Shown here piece by piece: positions 21,812-33,938 of a DNA stretch of 64,000 nucleotides (position 1 is the first letter of the stretch; every line of letters starts with the position of its first letter). The DNA comes from Galeopsis tetrahit (lineage: Eukaryota > Streptophyta > Magnoliopsida > Lamiales > Lamiaceae). The translations under genes and the position numbers were made by a program. The notes under the pieces were generated by a model that saw nothing but the letters and a program-made list of their open reading frames with translations, searched no databases and had not been told where the DNA came from. The stretch spans positions 59,893,028-59,957,027 of the forward strand of contig OY776129.1 in assembly GCA_963675135.1 (NCBI GenBank). Direction: 5' to 3'.

Positions 21812-23057
21812 ATGGCTGATCAGAAAAAGCAATTCACCAAGGTCAACCAGCTGCGCCCAACTGATACAGGGGTCAGTGTAATTGTGAAGGTCATTAGCTC
21901 AAAGACAGTAGCTCAGAGAGGCCGAGCTCAAGGACGATTTGCTGAGTGCTTAGTGGGAGATGAGACTGCAATGATCATTTTTTCTGCGAGAAACGATCAA
22001 GGTTAGCATCTTTCTTGTTTGAAGTTATTCTTGCTGTACAGATGTGTTATTTTTGGATATTGGAGTATATGTTTTTAGTTGCTACTGAATATGTTTTTAA
22101 ACTGTATTCTCTTTCTTTATGTAGATGAACAACTGTTTTTTTTAACAACTTTCTACATATGACTAATGCAACAATTTTAAAGCTTTGCATCTTGTCTGAA
22201 ACCTGTCTACTACTCTACTCTCATTCTTTCGACTTTGAAAAGTTAAGCTGCTACATTATATTGTTCGGTAATGGAGCTCTGAATGATCTAAATTTTATCT
22301 TAATATTATGTTTATGCCTAATATCCCTTTTCTCCTTTTGGTGGAACGCTTACTAACTACCTCCATATTAGTTTTAAATTTTAACAGAATTTGTAGTTGC
22401 TAGGTTTTTTGATACCTATGTTCCAATTACTAAACAAATGCGCTATGTGGTCTTTAGATGAGTTTATGGGTTCTGGTTACGAGGAATGATAGTTGTATTT
22501 AGAGATGTGAAATTATTTAATTTATATTACAACTGAAAGAATTTCATCTCGTCTAACAGTCCGAACTTGTATAGAGATGTGAAATTATTTCATTTATATT
22601 AATTCTCTAGTACTCCCCCTCACTCGTGGACTAGATTCTCGAATCTACCCTCTCCCCTCTGGGGAGGAGGCCCATTGAGTGGATAATTTAATATGGCTGG
22701 AGCTGCCTTCAAAATCAATATAAATGTATTAGTTACAACTCTATATGTTCGAATGATTCATTTGTTGTAACTTCCCATATTATCACGATTACCAAATATT
22801 ACACTGATTGAGTTTGCTGGATACTGAAATTTCTCATCGAACTTACGTTGATAAATTGGTCTGTGTTAGTGGATTTGGCAAAGGAGGGTAACACTATTAT
22901 CCTTTCAAATGCAAAGATTGACATGTTCAAGGGATCAATGAGACTAGCTGTGGACCGAACAGGCCGTGTTGAAGTTACGGAGCCCGCCAGTTTCTCCGTG
23001 GACGAAAGCAACAACTTGTCTTTGATCGAGTTTGAACGTATCGATGTTGTTGTTTGA
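21812..23057 (+). CDS. OB-fold nucleic-acid-binding protein (At4g28440/SOSS-B-like)
   Basis: Two coding exons, 21812-22001 and 22870-23057, joined through a GT-AG intron (AAG|GTTAGC ... GTTAG|TG) that splits a Val codon. They give 125 residues. The protein has one OB fold: VNQLRPTDTG at the N terminus, then GRFAECLVGDETA and IIFSARNDQV from exon 1, and NAKIDMFKGSMRL with LSLIEFERI from exon 2. It matches the small plant family typified by Arabidopsis At4g28440, annotated as OB-fold or SOSS-B-like and expected to bind single-stranded nucleic acid. At 125 residues it is a little shorter than I recall for that protein. A 5'-UTR intron is likely (donor 21172, acceptor 21764). The partner and pathway are unknown from sequence alone. 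Confidence 0.9.
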
Positions 23058-23119
23058 GGACTGCCTAGTCTTTCAATTTGCTTGCAGCTTTTGCTACATG
23101 TTGTTACACTTTTGCTTAA

Positions 23120-23910
23120 ACTTGTACGGATTCAATTTCCCAGAATCATAGAGAGGCAGCTGTGAAACTTGAGCTCTTATTCTATTGCATTTTGTTATCA
23201 TTATTACGCATGTTTCACCAGCAGAAAAACTAGCAGTTTTTGACTAACAATATTAAGAAATGAGTTTTTAATCACATTTTTGTTTTCTTTTTGCGATGTG
23301 TAACTTGAATCTTGTCATTTGTTTTCTGGGTGAAACATATGATTTGTGAAATTCTTCATTTTTAACAGAAGCTTCTGCCTTTTTTTTTTTCACCCCGTGT
23401 ACGATATTAATAATATAAAAAAATAAGATATAAACTCGATGCCTATATATTTTGCATAACAGAAAATACATGAAAATGCATTCTTCAGTCTTTTTTTTTT
23501 TAAGAATCTTAATGCCTGAGTTGTTTTACTTATAATTTGATATTTTGTTTTTCCTCTAGCTAGTAGCTAACCCAATCTCTTTGAGTTTCTTTAAGTAATT
23601 GAAGTTCACACATCGAATATTAACTCTTTGAGTTTCTTTAAGTAATAGAAGTTCACACATCGAATATTAACACATATAGTTTTTTTGAGAGCATCACACA
23701 TATAGTTAAATTATAACAATTTTAGTCCCTTTTGCAAGGGCATTTGAATCTCTATGATCATACATGCTAGTTGAAAAAATGGACAATAAAATTCAAATGA
23801 TATGGAGGAACATTATTACAGTGCAGAAAACAGTGATGAAAATACACAAAGGAAGCAATCCAATCTGAAAGGTACAATTGCAAACAATGAATAAAAGGAG
23901 AAGAAGTCAA
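23120..23910. other. 3' flanks of converging genes
   Basis: AT-rich and without further genes. A ~55-bp block (TCTTTGAGTTTCTTTAAGTA, AGAAGTTCACACATCG, AATATTAAC) is tandemly duplicated at about 23578-23670. From about 23790 the sequence is paralogous to 43119 onward. Confidence 0.5.
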
Positions 23911-23918
23911 TCTCAAAG

Positions 23919-24152
23919 TCAAGCTCTGTTTCCGATGACTGCCAAGAAAGAAACCACCACACCCAAGAATCCCACCATCGATGGAGAAGAAGTCATGAAG
24001 GCAGCGCTGGCCTTGGGTGGCGGCGCCATCGTGTGCACATGAGGCGATGGTGCAGGGGCCATGTGGCCGTGATCGTGGCCGTCATGGGCGGCGACGACGA
24101 CGGAAGCAACAACAATCAAGAAAGCCAAATACGCAACGAACCGAAGAGCCAT
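23919..24152 (-). CDS. Histidine-rich arabinogalactan-peptide-like protein
   Basis: A 77-residue single-exon protein. Residues 1-21 form a hydrophobic signal peptide ending VVVA. The short mature part starts AHDGHDHGHM and contains APAPSP and APPP motifs, likely sites for proline hydroxylation and arabinogalactan addition. The last ~20 residues (GFLGVVVSFLAVIGNRA) are hydrophobic after small Ser residues, fitting a GPI-anchor signal. Such peptides are secreted and held at the plasma membrane or wall. The HDGHDH cluster is unusual and might bind metal, which is speculation. A minus-strand TATA box (CATATAAATACC) lies at about 24234-24245. A paralogue is at 43276-43479. Confidence 0.8.
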   Translation of the reverse strand: MALRFVAYLAFLIVVASVVVAAHDGHDHGHMAPAPSPHVHTMAPPPKASAAFMTSSPSMVGFLGVVVSFLAVIGNRA

Positions 24153-24981
24153 GGAAATTGATTGATGGTTCTAAGCTTGAAAAAAATTTCAGTTGTTGAA
24201 TATTTTTGGCTTGGGACAAGTTATGGCATTGATGGTATTTATATGCAATTTTTGCTACTAATTAATAATAGTATTTGACTTGGTTGTAAGTGTACGAGCC
24301 TTATATCAACTTGTACTACTATCATTTTTGTCAGTTGGCAAGCACGTTCATATTCAAATAATTTAATTAACAAAATTTACCAAGTCTAGGGGAGGCTCTT
24401 TTAAGGAAAAACATCAGGTCTTTTTTGGTACAACATGATTCTGCATAGCGCTTTAATTTTTTCATATGATCCAAGGAATTAGTAGATTTCATTGGATAAA
24501 AAATCCAAAGGGCTAAGGTGCTGCAAGCATCATCATCCTGTACAACACCATATTATTTTCACTCTTCTAGCGGTAGTAAACATTATTTGTATAAGGTGTT
24601 CATGACATGTGCTTAATTGTTGGTTGACAATAAAAAATGTACTCTTAGTCCCATAAAAGTTTGCGGGAATTTTGGATACATAGTTTTAAAAAAAATATAA
24701 TGATTAGAGTGTTGAGAAGTTAATTTTTTGTAAATTTATATATATATATATATAAACTAAATAAAGTGATTGAATTAAATGTATAATTAACTTCAAAAGT
24801 AATCATGAAGGGTAAACATGTGTATATTGTGAGGGTGAAAGATTATGACTTAATAAGAGTAAGTATCTAAACGTTCATGTTACATTTAAAAAAAAAATCA
24901 AATTGAATGTAAAAAACTGATAAAAATTACTCCATTTGTGTACACTTTTCGAAGAGTATGTCTTTTTATTTTAAAAAGTAG
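24153..24981. other. Promoter and upstream region of AGP gene 1
   Basis: The first ~450 bases align with the region upstream of AGP gene 2, for example TTTGCTACTAATTAATAAT, GTATTTGACTTGGTTG and CTTGTACTAC. The remainder is AT-rich with no feature recognised. Confidence 0.6.
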
Positions 24982-24997
24982 TTGATCAAAATGATAT

Positions 24998-25083
24998 ATA
25001 TATTTTTTTTTTTATGGAAGTTAAATACCATCCCTTTTTTTTCTCCTTTTTCTCCTCTAACCATTTGAGCTATCTCACTTTGT
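24998..25083 (-). mobile_element. Short SINE lacking its B box
   Basis: Flanked by the perfect 16-bp repeat TTGATCAAAATGATAT (24982-24997 and 25084-25099). On the minus strand it starts AAACAAAGTGAGATAGCTCAA and keeps the A box (TAGCTCAAATGGTTAGAG), like the SINE at 12973-13075. The B-box part is missing, and a GGGATGGTATTTAACTT body with a poly(A) end follows. The deletion probably arose before or during retroposition, since the target repeats are intact. Confidence 0.8.
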
Positions 25084-25119
25084 TTGATCAAAATGATATG
25101 TGCTTCATACTTCATAGTA

Positions 25120-25369
25120 CTCCCTCCGTTCCATGATTTTATGCACACTTTGACCGGCACAGAGATTAAGAAAATTGAATAAAGTGATGTGTAAGATAAA
25201 TAAAGGAGGGGTATTATTGGTAATTCATTAATTAAAGTGAAAGAAATTTGACTAAAGGTAAAATAAAAGAGGGGTATTATTGGTATTATTGTTTCCTTTT
25301 TTGGAGTGTGCAAAAAATGTTGGGACGCCCATTAAAGAAAGTGTGCATAAAATTCTGGGACAGAGGAAG
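25120..25369. mobile_element. Stowaway MITE
   Basis: A 250-bp element beginning CTCCCTCCGTTCC and ending GACAGAGGAAG, with TA on both sides (25118-25119 and 25370-25371). The interior matches the copy at 16732-17002 (GTTGGGACGCCCATTAA, TATTATTGGTAATTCATT) apart from gaps. Confidence 0.85.
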
Positions 25370-25371
25370 TA

Positions 25372-26233
25372 TAATTTTATTTAGTTTAGCATATGTCCTG
25401 GCAAAATAATGAGTGGGGATTTGAGATAGACATCCATACAGAGTTGACTTTTTTAATTTAATCACCCAGAATATGATCGTGATTAGCGCGACTAAGTACA
25501 ATGATGAGTAAGTAAACACAAAAACGTTGCTACAACTTTTCGATTTTTTTGTTATGTTTTATTTTGTATTTCACTCCCACGAAAGTCAACACCCATCTCC
25601 TTTTCATTTGCCCCCACAAAAATTTGCATATTCAAAATAGAAATAATCCTCACAATAAATATGTATTTACCCTATATGCCATTATTTTCAAAGCTCATCA
25701 TACACTCAATTCAATCTATTTTTTTAATTTCTATATAAAAAATTATAAAATTACTCTTTTAACACTATAACCATTGTACATTTTTTTCAATATTCTTTGT
25801 TGACTTTCATATCATACTGACTTGCAGTAATATGACCAAATAATTCAATTAAAAATAAAAGATTAAGTATCATGTTAGACAAGTCAAATGTCAATAATCC
25901 TAACATGAAAGCCAGGTCGAATCACTCAGCATAGTTCATGCTGTTTCAACTTAACATTAATGTCTTGTACTTCTTGGAAAGACTTATCAAGCATGTCAAA
26001 AGTCATTGATGACTTTTTCTTACTTCTGTTTTTTTTTTTTTTTGTCTAAAATAATATAAAAATCACCAATATATATAATTAAAAACTACCTAAATATAAA
26101 ACAATATAGAACAAAAAAATGAGATGGACAAAAATATCAGAAACCTGGGAGATCATCAAAGAACCAATATTCCCAACTCTGCTTTTGATATACTTAATCA
26201 CTTTGGCATAGATTCCGTGCCCTCTAGAGTCAT
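25372..26233. other. Intergenic region, partly paralogous to 43.8 kb
   Basis: GCGACTAAGTACAAT, AACACAAAAACG and TTATTTTGT at about 25486-25570 reappear in order at 43806-43910, upstream of AGP gene 2. The rest is AT-rich, with poly(T) at 26030-26043, and holds no gene. Confidence 0.5.
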
Positions 26234-28585
26234 TCATTGATCAAGCTCTTCCTGAATCTCTCCTTCTGCATATACAATTATACATACACGAATAAATCAA
26301 TAGATACAGCTTTAGTAATGAAAGAATCGCCATATAAAGTGAAGTTGTACCAGCAAGTTTGACGCCCAGGTTAGCTTGAGCATCAGCCTCGGAGTTTAAG
26401 TCCTAACAAAGGATAAAATCATAAATCCTATAGTAATAATTGATAACGCCACATTAGGCGGATTGCTACTAAGCTTACCCTTAGGACGTGCCTAATTTGA
26501 AATGAAATAAAATTTTCCTTCAATTTCACGGCTTCTTCGTACAAGGTGGATAAATTTTCGCTTCTAACCTTCCATTCACCCTGAATCTGTATGCAACTAA
26601 AATTCAGAATGCAAAATTTTGAGAAAAAATATAGCATGGAATAGTTGTTACGATCTACAGAAGAAACGGATGCTTTACAATAAATAGTTAAGCAAATCCA
26701 ATTTACGCTAACCTGCATGCAAACGAGTTTGGAGTCACCTTGAACCCGAATGTTTGTGAAACCTTTTTTGAGAGCATATTTCAATCCTAATATAAAGGCA
26801 CGGTATTCAGCAGCATTACAGGTGGCTATCCCTAGGCCTTCCCGCAACCTCCATATCTAACATGTAAATTATTTTTTTAGACAAACACGTTATAAAATGG
26901 GGAAAGAAGAGCGCCTAGAAAGCATGGGGCTCACCAAAGTTCCATCATCAGATCGGAGAATAGCACCAGCACCAGCTTGTCTGTCTCCTTTTGAAGCACC
27001 GTCAAACTCGAGAGTACAGGATTGCTGCTTAGGTTACAAGAACCATCTCTTTCAGATATTTATTACCTTAATCGTACAGGATATACTAAACTAAAGAAAC
27101 ACATTTACTTCATAACTCAGAGATATGATGCTTGAATTCTCTTTCAAGTGTCTTAATTCACCTGAAATGGAATAGACTTGAGTAGTGATCTCTTCTTACC
27201 CCACTATCTGAGAATAAAGCTTCCTGTGGCATCTCCTCTGTTACGGGCTCATTTGGCTCTTCACCTCTAGACAAAGAAGGCTGCTAAATTTAGATGCATC
27301 AAATTAGAATAAAATACTTCATCAATACAGAAGATGGAGGAACAGCATAACATAAACATGCTCAAATGAATTTCTTAGCAAGGCAATAATCTATTGTCTA
27401 GCCTCACGCTGCCAGTTATTAAAACCAAATGACTCTACCTAACATCAAATTGTCCCAGTTACATAACTCTGTGACTAGTTTGAGGAAAACCCATAGATTT
27501 AAATCAAACAACAAAAATCTGCAATTTACATCTAGAATATAAAGATTTTCAGTAGACCAACATTTGGACAGAACAGCTACAAGAAAAAAAGTTCAGATTT
27601 AAAGTAGACTTTCACAGTCTGGATTGTTATAAGTAACAAGGATACGGTAAGCATATAATCCGACTCAAAATCATATTTTACAGAACTCAATTGGAGCTGT
27701 ACACATATACTATCAAACGAGGTATATCAGCTGACCTCAAGAGGGCATGCCACAAGTGTTCCAAACAGGCCTTCTTTTAGATCAGAAGCTCTGATTGAGT
27801 ATAGTGCATTTTTAAGCCCACAAGAGAGGAGGTACTTCTCTGTATCCTTGGTTATTGAGCAGCCTTTATACACACTGGCTGGAGGATCAAAAATCTGCCA
27901 GGAAAAAAGGTTTAATTATCTATCTGAAGAAAAATATGCTATGAAGATATAACACGACACTGGAACAACACTGAAACCAACACTTTGTATATCAATCATG
28001 ATAATATGATCGCTAACAATTGAGCAAATTTTATTTCCAAGAAAAGACCATAATTGGCAAACAAATTGAGTACCACTAACAATAGAAGATTAAGCAATCC
28101 AAAATGAGCCAGCGGGTGGTAACAGTTTTAAATATAATCAAGCTTGGAAATAGGGGTGCATAAATTTGATGACTCACATCAATTACATACCTTCATATTA
28201 TAAAGGAAATACAAAGCAAATTTACACATCAAAGATTTCAATAGCAAAGTAATACCGAGGTTCCAACTTGAGCCTGACATTCACTTAAGCTTTTGTAAAC
28301 ACCAACAAGATCCCCTTTACGAACAACAAAAAACGACTCCTTATCATCATCCTTCATTAGTGGTTCAGGAACGGTTTTCCGCTTGCGAGAACTACCTCCC
28401 CCAGACTCTTTCGAAGAATAGCACTGTACTTGAAATCTTGATGACAACAATCTCGAGTTTACAGTTCTATGTATGAAACTTACTTTCCATGAAGGATCAA
28501 GATACCCACAGGATTTGCTCTTCCTAACAGGATGGCCACTCTTGGTTAATATAGTTAAACAACGTACGTGAAACAAATTGATCAT
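26234..28585 (-). CDS. Organelle-type RNase H1 with viroplasmin-like hybrid-binding domain
   Basis: Eight coding exons on the minus strand: 28585-28256, 27894-27736, 27280-27200, 27024-26935, 26856-26713, 26586-26479, 26402-26351 and 26265-26234. They total 996 nt with GT-AG borders and no frame breaks, giving 331 residues. Residues 1-~60 are basic and Ser-rich with almost no acids, like a mitochondrial or plastid transit peptide. The viroplasmin/RNA-DNA hybrid-binding domain follows (FFVVRKGDLVGVYKSLSEC, then VYKGCSITKDTEKYL). The RNase H fold spans ~165-331, with catalytic Asp in LEFDGASKG, Glu in NAAEYRA, Asp in VQGDSKLV and Asp in LNSEADAQAN. The enzyme should cut RNA in RNA-DNA hybrids, and Arabidopsis relatives act on organellar R-loops. 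The organelle is not decided by sequence. Confidence 0.93.
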
Positions 28586-29290
28586 TCCAGAATCCTTTCC
28601 TTCCTATCCGATGATATTCTGAAATAACAGAAGTTCATAAAATACAATAAATAAACAAACAAAGAAAGAATGAAAAGGGGAGATATATCCTTATTCCATC
28701 AGCATGACATGAAGATGCAATGCATTCACACAAAATCGACGGCTAGTGAGTAAATTAGGTTCAAAGATTGAATAATTTGACCTAATTACAACAAGTTTAT
28801 CTGTTAAGTTTACCAAGTCCCAACATATATCGACTATCTGAACTTTCAAAGAAGCACGAATTCCCATCAATGTCGATGAATGAATTAAAATTTAAAACAC
28901 ACACATTGCAACCCCAAATTAGAAGCTCGAAACTCCATTAACTTACACAGTTCGATAATAGAACGCATAGCAATCATTAGAAAAAGAGGAGCAAATTGCA
29001 GATGAGTGATTAATTATACCTCAGCGATATATTAAAGTGCGAATTGCAGTCCTGCAGAACCCTTTCCTCGCGCGCGCGCGCGCGTGTGGGTTGGGGGAGA
29101 AGCCGGGCAGCAGTTTTAGCCGTTTAGGTGCAACCGTGCTAGTGAACACGCCATTTCGCATATGCGTTTATCCATCGAGTTTACGTAACACGACTTTTTG
29201 GCTTAATTTCATCTACGCCACGATTTGTTTTCGATAAATTGTTATATGCAATTAATTGAATTTTTTAAGTAATTCAATTGGATTTTTATC
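28586..29290 (-). promoter_or_regulatory. 5' UTR and promoter region of the RNase H gene
   Basis: No other gene is seen here. A (CG)8 run at 29069-29084 lies about 480 bp upstream of the start codon, inside a short GC-rich patch (29060-29180). The transcription start cannot be fixed. The LINE target duplication at 29291 marks the end of undisturbed flank. Confidence 0.4.
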
Positions 29291-29308
29291 AACTATTGTA
29301 AGTATATT

Positions 29309-32300
29309 TTTTTTTTTAAGATACCATAGGATTATGACAATGAAAACCAGATAGAGAAAATCCTATGAATCTAAAAGAAACTACTCCATCTCAATCACGA
29401 GAGATGGTAGAGTTAACTGCTGCTTGAGCCAGCCTATGCGCTTGTCTGTTCCTGCTCCTAGGAATGTAAATGAATCTGCACACTACAAATTCTTTTGACA
29501 ATTGTTGTATCACAGCTCCATTCTGGACCTGCTCCAGAGCAAAACTTTGAGCAAATACCAATAGCCTGCTGGGAATCAGAGCGAATTACAATTTTTCTCC
29601 AATTTAATCGTTTTGCCTCAACTAAGGCTCTTTCAATGGCATGTAATTCCACCCCTAAAGGTCCCCTTTGAGGAGCAATTTTGTTGGAGAAAGAAAATGA
29701 CACGTCTCCCGTTTCATTAATCCCGACTCCCCCAATACCATACCTACGCAAATCCCCATTAAAAGCTCCATCAACCTCAATGATTGCCATATCGTTTGTG
29801 AACTCAAACTCGTCCTCCTTTTCTACTGAACTTCCTTTGGTTTCAGAAGAGATATGGCGAAAAGTGTCTAAATACACCAGAACTCTATCTCCCACAGATT
29901 TATTGCATCGACGCCGATCCCTATCAACATCATGTGTAATCTTACATCTCTCCCGCCATACCCCCCATGCGATAATAATCAACTCTTCCAATCCATCAAC
30001 CTTTCTTTCTTCATAAACTCGGCCCAGGAACTGTACAGTTGTTAGAAACTTACCTTTAACAATCATCTCCCACCATCCAAGACCTTTCCAGACATGTCTA
30101 ACACCCACACATGTAAATACAGCATGCACCATGTCCGGCATATATGCTCCACAAAGGTCACAATTTGGTTTTGTCCCCTCGAGTCTCCTTGTTAAATTAC
30201 CTTCCGTTGCAATGTAATCCCAACACATCTTCCAACCAAAAATTCGAATTTTAGGGGGGAGCTTTAGTTTCCAACAGATTTTCCACCATCTTGTCCATTT
30301 ATCCTCCTCCGAACCTGAGGCACTATCACCCTTCTCGCCCCGACCCTCTCTAATGGCCCAGTAGCCAGATCTGACTGTAAATTGCCCTTTTGTGTCATAA
30401 GCCTAGAAACATTTGTCTTCATCTTCTTTATGCCCAATCGTCGTACGCAAAATTCCTTCAGCCTCAAATGGCAGGAAAGCCTGTCTAACCAAATCTTCCT
30501 TCCACTCTCTCTTTTCATCTAACAAATCAGTCACTCTATAGCCAGAAACAATATGTGATCGAATTAACCCTTCCTGAAGTCCAAGAACCCAAGCATGTTT
30601 ATGCATTGTAACCTTGTCACCCTTACCAATAATCCATCTTGTACCCTTTCTGACGATATCACGACCAAAGCAGATGGATCTCCAAATGAACGAAGGACTC
30701 GATCCAATCTCCGCATCCATAATATCCTGATGTTTGAAATATCTAGCTTTCAACACTCTTGCCACGAGAGAATCTGGATTTTCAATGATTCTCCATACCT
30801 GTTTTGCAAGGAGGGCTTCATTAAACTGTGTCATTTTTCTAAACCCCATTCCTCCTTCCGCCTTAGCTTTACATAGAGTATCCCATTTCATCCAATGGAT
30901 CCGATTATGTCCCTCAGACTGTCCCCACCAAAAATTGGCTATCAAGGACTCCATCTCTTTACACGTCTGAATTGGCAATTTAAAGCATGTCATTGCATAA
31001 GTTGGTATAGCTTGCAAGATAGATTTTATCAGTGTTTCTTTTCCTCCTTCCGAGAATTCCTTATTCTTCCAGTCATCAATTATTTTCCTCATTCGATCAA
31101 CTAAGTACGAGAATTGCATTCTTTTTCCCCTGACAGATAAAGTAGGCAAACCCAAATAAACTTGATGACCTTGAGATGACCTGATGTTCAAGACCTCCTG
31201 AATGTCCCTTTTATTCTGCTCCAAAGTTAATGGACTAAATAAAATTGAGGATTTATCAAAATTAACCTGTTGTCCCGACGCTGTCTCATACTCCTTTAAG
31301 GCATCATGCAAGGATTGTCCAAACTCCTTTTTTGCTTTGAAAAAAACCACACTATCATCAGCAAAGAAAAGGTGTGTAATCATGGGGGCACCCCTTGCAA
31401 CTCGAATTCCATCCAAAGCCCCTTTCCGAGCTCTCTCTGTTAAACAAGATGAAAAGCCTTGTGCACACAGAACAAAGAGAAAAGGAGAAAGAGGATCTCC
31501 TTGCCTGAGTCCCCTCGAGGGAGTAATATCCCCAAATACCCTTCCATTAACGTTAAAAGCGAACTTGACAGTTGTCACACACTTCATAATAAGACTAATC
31601 ATCTTGACTGGAAAATTCATCTTCTCCATTTGTGATTGGAGAAAGCCCCATTCGATCCGGTCGTAGGCCTTACTCATATCTAATTTCGCCACTGCATATC
31701 CACCTTTGCTTTTATTGTGTCGAAGTCAATGCATACATTCATAGCTAAGCACAATATTATCAGTAATCAATCTATCCTTGACGAAAGCACTTTGATTCTC
31801 ATCTATTAAATGTGGAAACACACCCTTTAGCCGGCCAGCGATAACTTTTGCAACAATACGATAGCACACATTACTAAAACTAATGGGTCGATAATCACTC
31901 ACCGTCGATGACTTCTTTTTCTTTGGAATCAAAGTAATAATGGTTTGATTCCAATCCCCAATTTCCTTACCATCGTTTAAAACTCCCAGAACCTGTCGAG
32001 TAACCTCTTGTCCAACCACATCCCACATGTCTTGAAAAAATCTAGCATTGAAACCATCCGGTCCAGGAGCTTTATTCGGGCTCATTCCAAACACAGCCTC
32101 TTTTAACTTCCAAACCCGAGAAAACACAACTCAACACCCTTTTCAGATCATGATTCACCACTGGTTGTGTATACTTAGTAATACACTCAATTTGATCCAA
32201 AGAAGGGTTTGTAGACTGAAATAATGATCCAAAAGTCGAGGTTAGCACCTTCGTGATTCCCTCACAGCTCGTGTGCCGAATCCCATTCTCATCTTGTAGT

Positions 32301-33873
32301 TCCATCAGCGTATTTCGATTTCGTCTCTCAGTTGCCCGTTTGTGAAAATATGATGTATTTCGATCCCCACATCGCATCCAATTAACTCTCGATCGTTGAT
32401 GCCATATATCTTCTTGTTGTGTGAACAACTTCTCCATTTGAGTTTCCAGCCTGAGGCACTCGTCCTCATTTTCGTTCTCTTCGAAAAACCGAAGGTCCTT
32501 CGAGAGAGCCTTGATCCTATTTTCAATATTACCCACTGCCTTCGCTGCCCATCCACGAAGAGCGTCCCCCATAATGCGAAGACGATTTGGTAAGCCCAAA
32601 CTTTCATCAACCGTCTCCCATACTCTCCTAACTTCATGTTTAAAAGATGCTTCATGCAGCCAAGCATTTTCAAAACGAAAAATAGGAGGATTACGTCTCC
32701 TCCACCTCAACATCTTCGCAGTAACATTAAGAGAAATCACCCTATGGTCCGAACCAAAAAATTGCAAATGTTCGACCGAAATAGACTCAAACATGCTAAT
32801 CCATTCCTTAGTTGCAACAAATCTATCCAATCTCTCCTTAATATTAAAAGGCTGTCTTCTTTTATTAGTCCAAGTAAACAAGGGACCCTTACATCCCAAA
32901 TCATGCAGTCCCAACTCACAAAGAGTTTCCCGAAACCCATCCATATTTCTTCTAATCGAACTGTTGATAACGCCCCCTTCTTCTCATTATAAGAGAGGAA
33001 TTGATTAAAGTCAACACCAACCAACCAAGGCTTTCCGTAATCATGTGCTCCTCGAATTCGTTTTAGAAGATCAAAAGAATTTCGACGAAGATAACCATTA
33101 GGGTTTCCTTGAAAACCCGTAAAATACCAAGAGAGTCCATTCCACTCAACACACACATCAATATGATCACAAGTATATGATTGCACAAAAAAATTGACAT
33201 CACTAGTAGCAAAAAATATCAATCCACCCTTCAATCCATTTGCATCCACAACAAAACAGGATTGAAAATGTAACAAGGTCCTCCAAGATTTCACTATCCT
33301 AGTCGGGACTTTTGATTCTAGCACAAAAAACATAGAGGGCTTATTTAAAGCGACTACACGCCTAATTTTATGAAATGCATCCGGTCCCTTCAAACCTCGT
33401 GCATTCCAAGACAACACCTTCATAAAGAGTCGCGGTGGAAGGGACGAGGGGACACGATGGGGCAGGGAGACGCACAGCGTCGGGAAGACCGAGATAATCC
33501 GCACTTCGGCGGTAAACGAGCAGCCTCACGGTGGCCGGAACCTTGTTCACCGATTCAAAGTAGTGGTGACGTTTCACCACATCACAGGACGCAATGTCGA
33601 TGTAGATATGAAGCCCTCGTCGGGGAGAGCAAAACCCCTCAAAAAAATTGTTGAACGGCCTGAAGTTTGATTTTCAATTTTGTAGGAGAAGCATAACACA
33701 CACTGCTGTGTTTCGCGAGGAGAGAGAGAGGTTGAAAATATCAATAGTTGGAGACTAGTTAACTAGGTGAGAATCGCACATAGTATGAATAAAAAATCGC
33801 ACCTACAATAGGTGTAATCGCCCACACATGTCAGAGCCTACATCTCTGTAAAACTTTTATGATTTTTTTTTTT
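29309..33873 (-). mobile_element. L1-type LINE 1
   Basis: A 4565-bp element on the minus strand with the perfect 18-bp target duplication AACTATTGTAAGTATATT (29291-29308 and 33874-33891) and a short poly(A) tail at 29309-29317. After about 450 bp of leader it encodes an endonuclease, reverse transcriptase, zinc-binding region and RNase H domain. There is no room for an ORF1, so it is either 5'-truncated or of a single-ORF type. Stops and frameshifts make it inactive. Confidence 0.93.
29398..33423 (-). pseudogene. LINE 1 ORF2 (endonuclease, reverse transcriptase, RNase H), broken
   Basis: Starting at the ATG at 33423 (MKVLSWNARGLKG), the apurinic-type endonuclease runs through VDFNQFLSYNEKK, shifts frame near 32950, and continues through SDHR in a second frame. 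A second frameshift near 32100 precedes the reverse transcriptase (KAPGPDGFN, VSDYRPIS). An in-frame TGA at 31726-31728 interrupts it before LDMSKAYDR and FFADDS. A second stop, TAG at 30403-30405, precedes the zinc-binding part (CDLCGAYMPDMVH) and the RNase H domain (EVDGAFNG, ELHAIERAL, RSDSQQA). A last frameshift near 29480 precedes the tail RSRNRQAHRLAQAAV. Both stops probably replace Trp codons. The protein cannot be made in full. Confidence 0.9.
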
Positions 33874-33938
33874 AACTATTGTAAGTATATTAAAATTGTG
33901 TTTAATTATATTAATTGTATTATGCAAATGAATATAGA

